Shown here: piece by piece, positions 32,928-40,243 of the stretch | Layout: each line of letters begins with the position of its first letter | How positions within the stretch are numbered: position 1 is the stretch's first letter | NCBI RefSeq assembly: GCF_052161655.1 | Contig: NZ_CP197418.1 | Span: 9,858,001-9,922,000 of the forward strand | Direction of reading: 5' to 3' | Source of the DNA: Novipirellula sp052161655 | Lineage (GTDB): Bacteria > Planctomycetota > Planctomycetia > Pirellulales > Pirellulaceae | Length of the DNA: 64,000 nt | Translations under genes and position numbers: made by a program | The notes under the pieces: generated by a model | What the model was told of the DNA's origin: nothing | The model's database searches: none | The model's input: the letters and a program-made list of their open reading frames with translations, nothing else

Positions 32928-34340
32928 CTACGGACGATAACCGAAGAAACGCCGCTCTTTGATCATTTCGGCAACGTGATCGGATACCATCGTTTCCCAT
33001 GTGGGATCCTTAGACTCGATCTTCTTCAAAACATCGCGTGAGAAGATGGGCAGATAGGCATCGTTGAAACTGCTTAGCTGTTCAATACAACCTCGCTCGA
33101 CAAGGTACTCGTACAGCTTTCGAAGAGTCGGGGCGACCTCAAGATTCTGGACCGCGATAAAGTCACCGGTTTCCGGATCCAGGAACGGATAGATGTACAG
33201 TTTCAAATCACTCTTGAACAATCGTCCAAAAGATTCAAGTACGCCACCTTGCAATTCGGTGTAATACTTTTCGTTGAACAGTTCCCGCAGACTCGATGCC
33301 CCCATCGTGATCCCGATCCGATTTCGGCTAAAGCGAGCCAAATAGGCGGCTAGCCGGTAATATTCGAAGTAATCAGAAATCATCACCATCATGCCCTCGG
33401 CGGCAAGCAACTCGATGCGCGCGATGAAATCGGAATAGTCCAAATCGCCATCGGTCAACAGATTATTTAGCGTGATTTCGGTCAGCTGAACGATCTCGCC
33501 TGCATCGTCTCCGAGGTCCTTGGAAAATTGTTCGCGAGCACAGCGAAGCATGTCGATATTGACATTGGTGACCGGACGAAAACTGCCGCGTTCGACAAGA
33601 ATTGGCTTTTTGTAAAGCACCTCGGATGGTTGCAGCACCGTACCATCGGCCGCAAACATAGCAGCATTACTCAATTCGAGCTGGACTAACTTCATGCTCA
33701 TCACGCGGTTGTCGACTTGACGAAACGCGATGCCCGAAAACTCGATCATGTCAATCTCGATACGATCGACACTCAAATTATCCAATAGCGATTGGAGGAA
33801 TTGGTCCGGATCATGCTTCAAAAAGCAGGCAGCATAGACGAGGTTGACTCCGACCACGCCGAGTGCTTCCTGTTGCTGCGCATTCTCGCCATCGAGCATT
33901 CGCACATGGATGATGACTTGGCTTGGTTCATCTCGGGGGACGGCTTGAAATTTGACGCCCATCCAACCGTGGCACTCATTGGTGCCTTTAAAGTTGCGAG
34001 CCGAAACAGTGTCGGCAAATACAAAAAACGCAGTCGTATCGCCGCGAGTGGGCCCAAGCTGATTGAGCGTTTGTTCGAATTCACAATCCAACATACTCTG
34101 CAATCGCGGTCGACAAACATAGCGTTCGCAGCTGCCATAGATTACATCGCTGACCGCCATGTCATAAGCAGAAATACTTTTCGCGATCGTCCCCGCGGCG
34201 CCGCCGACACGAAAGAACCACCTGACAACTTCTTGGCCCGCCCCAATCTCGGCAAACGTCCCATAACGCTGTGAATCAAGATTAGTGCGCAGGGCCTTGC
34301 CACGTGTATCGAGCAAATCTGCTTGCGATGGATCATCCAT
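32928..34340 (-). CDS. Unassigned 470-residue protein paired with a receiver protein
   Basis: I do not recognise this family. The 470 residues have no signal peptide or membrane helix and look like a folded cytoplasmic protein. Notable stretches are GQEVVRWFFRVGGAAGTIAK (about residues 34-53), followed by SISAYDMAVSDVIYGSCERYV, HVRMLDGENAQQQEALGVVG, DRIEIDMIEFSGIAFRQVDN, MVMISDYFEYYRLAAYLARF and YIYPFLDPETGDFIAVQNLE. No GGDEF, EAL, kinase or DNA-binding motif is visible. The ATG overlaps the stop of the receiver gene by 8 bases, so the two are translated together. The pair is divergent from the chemosensory cluster, suggesting it acts downstream of it. Confidence 0.8.
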   Translation of the reverse strand: MDDPSQADLLDTRGKALRTNLDSQRYGTFAEIGAGQEVVRWFFRVGGAAGTIAKSISAYDMAVSDVIYGSCERYVCRPRLQSMLDCEFEQTLNQLGPTRGDTTAFFVFADTVSARNFKGTNECHGWMGVKFQAVPRDEPSQVIIHVRMLDGENAQQQEALGVVGVNLVYAACFLKHDPDQFLQSLLDNLSVDRIEIDMIEFSGIAFRQVDNRVMSMKLVQLELSNAAMFAADGTVLQPSEVLYKKPILVERGSFRPVTNVNIDMLRCAREQFSKDLGDDAGEIVQLTEITLNNLLTDGDLDYSDFIARIELLAAEGMMVMISDYFEYYRLAAYLARFSRNRIGITMGASSLRELFNEKYYTELQGGVLESFGRLFKSDLKLYIYPFLDPETGDFIAVQNLEVAPTLRKLYEYLVERGCIEQLSSFNDAYLPIFSRDVLKKIESKDPTWETMVSDHVAEMIKERRFFGYRP

Positions 34341-34755
34341 TTTGCGAATTCTTCAAAGCTTCTTGGGTTTCACGTAACGAACGTTCGAGTTTGATGATCC
34401 GCTCGCCTGCTCGCAGACGGACGTGTAGTTCATCGTGATTGAATGGCTTGCTGATGAAATCATCGGCGCCCGACTCCATTCCTTCGACCAAGTCTCCCTT
34501 TTTTGACTTTGCCGTTAACAGCAGCGTGTAGACGTACCCGTGATCGTGAGTGGCACGAATACGGCGTATTAAATCGGGGCCATCAATCCCCGGCATCATC
34601 CAATCACAGATGACCAGCGCGAAGTCGGCTTCCTGGAAACATTGCCACGCTTCGGTACCGTCCTTGGCGATGGTGACGTCATACTCCCATTTCTCGAGAT
34701 AGCTCTCGAGCAATCGCCGCGAAACGGGATCATCATCAGCAATCAAGATTTTCAT
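34333..34755 (-). CDS. Stand-alone response regulator receiver protein
   Basis: The 140-residue CheY-like protein starts at the ATG giving MKILIADDDPVSRRLLESYL, chosen because GGAGAG lies six bases upstream; an ATG 12 bases earlier would contain that site. The acidic pocket is DDD at 7-9, the phospho-acceptor is Asp51 in LVICDWMMPGIDG, followed by LLLTAKSKKGDLVEGMESGA and the lysine motif ISKPFNHDEL. After the receiver there is a charged helix (LRAGERIIKLERSLRETQEA, then LKNSQNG) that resembles the linker before GGDEF domains, but the protein ends there. It is the likely phosphorylation target of the adjacent CheA. Confidence 0.92.
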   Translation of the reverse strand: MKILIADDDPVSRRLLESYLEKWEYDVTIAKDGTEAWQCFQEADFALVICDWMMPGIDGPDLIRRIRATHDHGYVYTLLLTAKSKKGDLVEGMESGADDFISKPFNHDELHVRLRAGERIIKLERSLRETQEALKNSQNG

Positions 34756-34939
34756 CGCACTCTCCATTGCATGTCACCTTTGAAGTTTAATCCGGCGGTC
34801 TAGCACGATAATCCGTGTCCCTATCCAAATTCTAACATCGCAACGTGGACACGGGGTGTAGAATGGGCAGGACCCGGTCATCTTTGCTTGGGTTTCGTAT
34901 CGCTTGGATTGAATAGAAGTCTGGTAGACGTCGACGGCC

Positions 34940-35443
34940 ATGGAAATCGAAATACTCGTCTTTGAATGTGAACAACGCTACTTTGGCGTCGAAGCTCGCT
35001 TCGTCCGCGAAGTGCTGCGAGCGGTGTCACTTACTCCCGTCCCGAAGGCTCCAAAGGTCGTGATGGGGCTAGTCAATCTTCGCGGACACGTGCTTCCCGT
35101 GTTGGACACAAAGCATTTACTTGGACTAGGCGAATGCAAGATCCAAACCACGGATCATTTGGTTGTAGTTGATACAGGGAAGTGCGAGATTGCGTTGCAC
35201 GTGGATCGCGCTGTTGATCTTTTGCGGATCAGCCCCGATAGCGGCGACGAACAAGAACAAGAATCCAAAGACCAGCAATCCGCCGAGGAAGATCACCTAG
35301 TGCACCATCGATGGTGCAGTATTGCCAAAACCCACATGGGAGTCGTCCAGGTACTCGACCCCTCCCGACTCTTCTCACATGACACAATGAAAGAAGTGCT
35401 TGACATCGCTGCATCCATTGTCGCCACGGAACTTAGCTCGTGA
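34940..35443 (+). CDS. cheW: CheW-domain adaptor protein (first of two)
   Basis: This 167-residue adaptor couples receptors to CheA. It consists of one CheW domain: EILVFECEQRYFGVEARFVR, EVLRAVSLTPVPKAPKVVMG, the strongly conserved GLVNLRGHVLPVLDTKHLLG, and HLVVVDTGKCEIALHVDRAV. An acidic insert (DSGDEQEQESKDQQSAEEDH) lies in the second half. It is the first gene of the chemosensory run on the plus strand, 184 bases from the divergent receiver gene; the shared gap should hold both promoters. In position and type it corresponds to WspB. Confidence 0.92.
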   Translation: MEIEILVFECEQRYFGVEARFVREVLRAVSLTPVPKAPKVVMGLVNLRGHVLPVLDTKHLLGLGECKIQTTDHLVVVDTGKCEIALHVDRAVDLLRISPDSGDEQEQESKDQQSAEEDHLVHHRWCSIAKTHMGVVQVLDPSRLFSHDTMKEVLDIAASIVATELSS

Positions 35444-35455
35444 TGGAGTGTTCGG

Positions 35456-37006
35456 GTGAACGACAGCGAACTCAGTGACGTTCTTGCCGCAATCGAGCAA
35501 CGTACCGGCCTTAGTTTTCGTAGCGATCAACAACCCGCGATCTGTCGTACGCTGTTGCAACTAATGCAGCGACTCAACATCGCCAGCCCGAATGCATTCA
35601 TCAAGGCGTTACGAGAAGATCCTGATGTTTACCAGCAATTGGTCAACGAAATCACCGTTGCAGAAACCTATTTTTTTCGAGAACCCAAGCAGTTTGATTT
35701 CATTCGACATCAAGTCATTCCCGAACTGCGTTCGCGTCGTGGGGATTCCACGATTCTGCGAGCATGGTCTGCGGCTTGTGCCTCCGGCGAAGAAGCTTAC
35801 TCGTTAGCGATCCTTTGCCAACAGGAAGCCCAGCATCTCGATCTGCTTGGTACCGACATTTCGCCTGAGTCGATTGCAAGAGCGAGGTGTGCCACTTATC
35901 GAGATTGGTCTTTCCGCGGTGGTGCGATGCCGCAAGTGGCGAACTATTTAGTACAAACGCACACGGAAAAACACGATCAACGTTACCAGCTTTGCAAACA
36001 AGTTCGTAACCATGTTCGTTTCCAACTGCTGAATCTCCACTTGGATGATTACCCGAATCGCAGTTCCGGACTCGGGAACTTTGATTTGATATTGTGTCGA
36101 AATGTGTTGATCTATTTCCAACGTAGCACGATCGATGCGATTGCCAGCCGGCTATACCAATGCCTGGTTCCTGGAGGTTGGTTGATCACGGCTTCCGGCG
36201 ATCCTTCGTTAATCCATACCGCTGATTTCGAGACGATCACGACCATTTATGGCACCTTCTATCGGCGGCCGATGCAGAAGCGGGCAGTACTGAACAAGCC
36301 GTCATCTGCCATCACGCCGGCAGTGAAGGCAGACTCGAAATCCGACATTTCGCGATCCTTCACGCCCGGTAAGTCTCCACTGGCCAAGTCCCCACTGCCC
36401 AAGTTCCCGCCAGCCAAGTCCAAGCCAGCCGACGCAGACAAACCACTTGCGGATCGCGGTCAATTGGCGAACGAATCGCCAAAGAAATCCCTCTCGCTGA
36501 TCGATACGCGATTGCTGGCCGCAGCACGCCAATCGCTCATTGCTGGCGACTATGCGGCGGCGATTCAGAAGACGGCGGACCATTTGCATCACCTCGAGGC
36601 CTGTGTCATTCACATACGAGCCCAAGCGAATCGCAACACAGCAGCGGCACTCGATTTGTGCAGCGAATCGGTTGCGCAGCATCCATTGTCGACGGAACTG
36701 CACTACCTGAGAGCCCGATTGCTGATGGATATCGACCAAATAGACGAGGCCGCACGATCGATTGGGCGAGCGTTGTTTTTGGACCGAAGTGATGTGATGA
36801 GCCAATTTTTAGCTGGTTCGATTCAATACCGGCGAGGACAATGGAAGGTTGCGTACCGTCATTTCGAGACCGTCCTGAAACTGTGCAACCAGAGGTCTCC
36901 CCAAGCACTTATCCCCTTTTCTAAGCAGGAAACGGCGGCGGTCACCGCGGCGGCAGCCGAATCACAAATGACGAAAATCCGAGTTCTGCTTGCGAAAACA
37001 CCATGA
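35456..37006 (+). CDS. cheR: CheR methyltransferase with C-terminal TPR region
   Basis: It methylates glutamates of the chemoreceptor using SAM. The 516 residues start at GTG. The CheR domain covers about residues 1-275 (ITVAETYFFREPKQFDFIRH, LRAWSAACASGEEAYSLAIL, LLGTDISPESIARARCATYR, FDLILCRNVLIYFQRSTIDA). Then comes a low-complexity Lys-Pro-Ser linker (about residues 295-330; repeats of the type PLAKSPLPKFPPAKS), followed by TPR-like helices (AARQSLIAGDYAAAIQKTAD, SIGRALFLDRSDVMSQFLAG, WKVAYRHFETVLKLC). A CheR-TPR fusion is the WspC pattern. Its stop overlaps the next cheW (ATGA). Confidence 0.93.
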   Translation: MNDSELSDVLAAIEQRTGLSFRSDQQPAICRTLLQLMQRLNIASPNAFIKALREDPDVYQQLVNEITVAETYFFREPKQFDFIRHQVIPELRSRRGDSTILRAWSAACASGEEAYSLAILCQQEAQHLDLLGTDISPESIARARCATYRDWSFRGGAMPQVANYLVQTHTEKHDQRYQLCKQVRNHVRFQLLNLHLDDYPNRSSGLGNFDLILCRNVLIYFQRSTIDAIASRLYQCLVPGGWLITASGDPSLIHTADFETITTIYGTFYRRPMQKRAVLNKPSSAITPAVKADSKSDISRSFTPGKSPLAKSPLPKFPPAKSKPADADKPLADRGQLANESPKKSLSLIDTRLLAAARQSLIAGDYAAAIQKTADHLHHLEACVIHIRAQANRNTAAALDLCSESVAQHPLSTELHYLRARLLMDIDQIDEAARSIGRALFLDRSDVMSQFLAGSIQYRRGQWKVAYRHFETVLKLCNQRSPQALIPFSKQETAAVTAAAAESQMTKIRVLLAKTP

Positions 37007-37617
37007 TTGCAGCTGACAATACAGACGCCAAAGCTTTTGACTGGGGCGAAGCGAAACGCCGTCTCGAGGAGGCACGCAAATCGCTGTTGGACACCGAGAA
37101 TCTGACCCCAGAACAATCCGAACAAATTTTGAACGAACGAGCTCAACAACTCGCACGCGTCCCAACACAAACGCTCGACAACAGCGAAGTGCTCGAGGTT
37201 GTTCAATTTCGACTCGGTGGCGAGATGTATGCGATTGGCTCGGAATATGTGCTTGAATTGACGTTTCCCAATGCGATCACGCCGATCCCTCACACCGAAC
37301 CACACTTCGTTGGCGTAACTAATCTTCGTGGCGAAGTCACCGCGGTGGTGGACCTCGGAAATCTGCTCGGCATCCCCAGTGAGCGTGAGCAAAAAGTTCA
37401 GGTGCTTGTACTCGGTCGTGATCGCCCCGAGTTCGCAATCTTGGTCAACGGCATCGAACATGTGGTATCGCTACGCCGCGACCAACTACTCGAACCGATT
37501 GGGGTCGCAGGCAGCTACCGCGACCTGATGATCGGTTGCACGAAAGAGGGCCTGATCGTGCTAGGAGGCGATGCATTGCTGCGATGCGAAGATTTGTACG
37601 TGGATCAGAGTGAGTGA
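37003..37617 (+). CDS. cheW: CheW-domain adaptor with N-terminal helical extension (second of two)
   Basis: The protein has 204 residues. The first 60 or so form a charged helical extension (FDWGEAKRRLEEARKSLLDT, LTPEQSEQILNERAQQLARV). The CheW domain then runs from EVVQFRLGGEMYAIGSEYVL through FVGVTNLRGEVTAVVDLGNL and LLGIPSEREQKVQVLVLGR. The extended N-terminus with the ERA.QLA motif is typical of WspD-type CheW proteins. It overlaps cheR by 4 bases and precedes the receptor gene by 36 bases. The pairing of two different CheW proteins is characteristic of Wsp-like systems. Confidence 0.92.
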   Translation: MIAADNTDAKAFDWGEAKRRLEEARKSLLDTENLTPEQSEQILNERAQQLARVPTQTLDNSEVLEVVQFRLGGEMYAIGSEYVLELTFPNAITPIPHTEPHFVGVTNLRGEVTAVVDLGNLLGIPSEREQKVQVLVLGRDRPEFAILVNGIEHVVSLRRDQLLEPIGVAGSYRDLMIGCTKEGLIVLGGDALLRCEDLYVDQSE

Positions 37618-37653
37618 GCGAAGGGTTCGATTAGCAACTTTTGAGGTATCGGC

Positions 37654-40149
37654 ATGACATTGGCAGAACGCATTCGCAAACTTTCATTGAGATGGCAGAT
37701 TTCGATCTTGCTAGGAATCGCGATCCTGATCTCACTTTTGACCTTGGGCTCGTTGGCGTTCCTGAAAAGTCAAGAAATCGTCACTAACATGACGTTGGAA
37801 AAAATGGTTTCCCAAACCAATGTGGTGGCAAGCAATCTTGAAGGCACCTTGTCTCGTACTCGTGCTGACACCATTGCGATACCGAGCTATCCGCCGATTC
37901 CGGGCATTATTCGCTGCTGGGACAACGAACAAAATCCGGGACAGGACCCTGTTCAGACTGGATCAAACACTCAGATTTGGATCGAGCGATTGGCTCAGAT
38001 CACAACCACCCAAATGCAAGCCTATGACGAGCGGATTGAATCTGCTTTTTATGACCAGACGGGCCAAGGTGTGATGCGAGTAGTGACACGTCGTGGCGGT
38101 CATGAATTGGAAACCATGAAGCTGAGTGATATCGCTCGAGAACCCTATTTCTTAAAGACACGTGAACTCGACAGCGGCAGCACCTACGTTTCGCCGTTGA
38201 GAAAAAACGCTCAAGGCCAACTGTCACTTCATTCGTGCACTCCCGTGTTCACCCAACCGAGCGACGGAAAAGCAGAGGAGTTCCGGGGAATTTTCGTGAT
38301 CACGATCGATGGTGACCAGCTCTTTAAGAACGCATTGGACACACGAACCAACGATGATGCCAATGAACAACAAATCATCGAAATCCTCGATGAGACAATG
38401 CAATTTCTATACACCAGTGCCAATAGCGACGCGACCGCGTTCAGCAATGACCGATTCGATAAAATGCGTCCTGTTCGCGCCGAGCGATTGTTGCAAAATG
38501 ATCAAAACGACAGCCATTTTGGCAAGAATGCTTCGGCAATCTATGTGAGTGGAGCGGATCGGCCCGATGGCAAATCGATGCTGGGCACGTTCAGCCGAGT
38601 CTTTTATGACCCTAGCGACCCGGTTCGATTCTGGGGCATTACCACAAGCGAATACGGTGAATCGGCTCTGCAAAGCGTCACGACGTTACGCAATCGCTTT
38701 TTAATGATGGGTGCTTTCGTCATGCTTGGCGTGTTGACCGTAGGCTATTTTTTCGCGGGACGGTTGGCGGCTCCATTGACCACACTCAGCCACACTGCGG
38801 ATGAAATCGCAGGCGGCCAAATCGACAGAGAAATGCCCGAAATTAATGGTGCCGGAGAAGTGATTCAACTCAATCATTCCTTCCGTGCGATGACCGCAGG
38901 ACTGCGAAATCATATCGCCGAGGCGAAAGATCAAAAAGCCAGAACGCAAGCGACAATTGACTCCACCGCGGACGCCATTGTCTCAATGGATTGCGATGGA
39001 ACGATTCTGTCGTGTAACAATGCCACAACCGAAATGTTTGGCTATAGCGACTCGCAACTGATTGGCCAGAACGCGACGATCTTGTCTCGCGCCCTGTGCA
39101 ACGACACTTCGCATCAACCGTCACACCATCTCGCACCCGGGGAAGTGCGACGATTGGGGGCCGGATCCGAAGTGATGGGACGACATCGAGATGGCTCCGA
39201 AATCCCACTACTGCTGCGAGTGGTAGCGATGAACTACGCAGGCGATGAATTGTATATCGCGACGCTGCAAGACATCGCGGATCGCAAACGCAACGAAGCG
39301 GAACGTGGGAAGTTATTCAGTGCCATTCGTGATGCAGTGCAACGACTCGCCACTGCCAGCCAAGAAATCTTAGCCACGACAAGCCAGCAAGCTGCCGGGG
39401 CACAAGAGCAGGCCGCGACGGTATCCGAAGTGGTCGCAACCGCCGAAGAGATTGCCCAAACGGCGGCCCAAGCCGCACAACGTGCAGACGAGGTCGCGCA
39501 GGCCGCTCGCCATACCGACGAAGTAGGCAACGAAGGACGAATGGCGATCGAAGGTTCCGTTGCTGCGATGGAAGAGGTTAAACGACAAGTCGAATCGATT
39601 GCCGAAAACATGCTTTCACTAGCAGAACGTGCTCAAGCCATCGGGGAAATCATCGCTACCGTGAACGATATCGCCGAACAAACCAATGTGCTGGCACTCA
39701 ACGCGGCGGTCGAAGCATCACGTGCCGGTGAGCACGGAAAAGGCTTCGCCGTCGTTGCCGCCGAAGTCAAATCGCTGGCTGAACAATCAAAGCGTGCGAC
39801 CGCACAAGTCCGATCGATCCTTAGCGAGATACAAGCGGCAACCAATGCCGCCGTGCTGTCGACCGAACATGGGACACACACCGTCAGCGAGGCGAGTGAC
39901 GTCACTTCGCGTGCCGGCGATGTGATCAAAACCCTCGCACAAACTCTCAGCGATTCAACACAGATGGCAACCCAAATTTCTGCATCTGCAAATCAACAAG
40001 CTGCCGGCGTGCGACAACTGAACGAAGGCATTCGCGACATTGATACCGTCACAAAGCAAAGCCTAAGTGCCGTCCAACAGATCGAAGAGTCAGCGAGAAA
40101 CTTGAACGGACTTAGCAATGAACTCGCTTCGTTGACGGAGATTCAATGA
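37654..40149 (+). CDS. Methyl-accepting chemotaxis protein with periplasmic sensor, HAMP and PAS
   Basis: This 831-residue receptor senses a signal and controls CheA. The first membrane helix is near residues 14-38 (ISILLGIAILISLLTLGSLA). A large extracytoplasmic domain of dCache type (about residues 40-345) is followed by a second helix (FLMMGAFVMLGVLTVGYFFA), then HAMP (LTTLSHTADEIAGGQIDREM) and a PAS domain (about 430-545; ATIDSTADAIVSMDCDGTIL, YSDSQLIGQNATILSR). The signalling domain contains the hairpin tip DIAEQTNVLALNAAVEASRA and GKGFAVVAAEVKSLAEQSKR. There is no C-terminal pentapeptide for CheR/CheB tethering; the CheR TPR region may replace it. It corresponds to WspA, with an added PAS domain. 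Confidence 0.94.
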   Translation: MTLAERIRKLSLRWQISILLGIAILISLLTLGSLAFLKSQEIVTNMTLEKMVSQTNVVASNLEGTLSRTRADTIAIPSYPPIPGIIRCWDNEQNPGQDPVQTGSNTQIWIERLAQITTTQMQAYDERIESAFYDQTGQGVMRVVTRRGGHELETMKLSDIAREPYFLKTRELDSGSTYVSPLRKNAQGQLSLHSCTPVFTQPSDGKAEEFRGIFVITIDGDQLFKNALDTRTNDDANEQQIIEILDETMQFLYTSANSDATAFSNDRFDKMRPVRAERLLQNDQNDSHFGKNASAIYVSGADRPDGKSMLGTFSRVFYDPSDPVRFWGITTSEYGESALQSVTTLRNRFLMMGAFVMLGVLTVGYFFAGRLAAPLTTLSHTADEIAGGQIDREMPEINGAGEVIQLNHSFRAMTAGLRNHIAEAKDQKARTQATIDSTADAIVSMDCDGTILSCNNATTEMFGYSDSQLIGQNATILSRALCNDTSHQPSHHLAPGEVRRLGAGSEVMGRHRDGSEIPLLLRVVAMNYAGDELYIATLQDIADRKRNEAERGKLFSAIRDAVQRLATASQEILATTSQQAAGAQEQAATVSEVVATAEEIAQTAAQAAQRADEVAQAARHTDEVGNEGRMAIEGSVAAMEEVKRQVESIAENMLSLAERAQAIGEIIATVNDIAEQTNVLALNAAVEASRAGEHGKGFAVVAAEVKSLAEQSKRATAQVRSILSEIQAATNAAVLSTEHGTHTVSEASDVTSRAGDVIKTLAQTLSDSTQMATQISASANQQAAGVRQLNEGIRDIDTVTKQSLSAVQQIEESARNLNGLSNELASLTEIQ

Positions 40150-40243
40150 TCCCGCCCGCGGTATCGACGATGCTACGAGCGAGCCCCCGATTTTGCAACA
40201 GTTTGGCGAACAGGACGTTTGCCCCACGTACAGGACCCTAACA

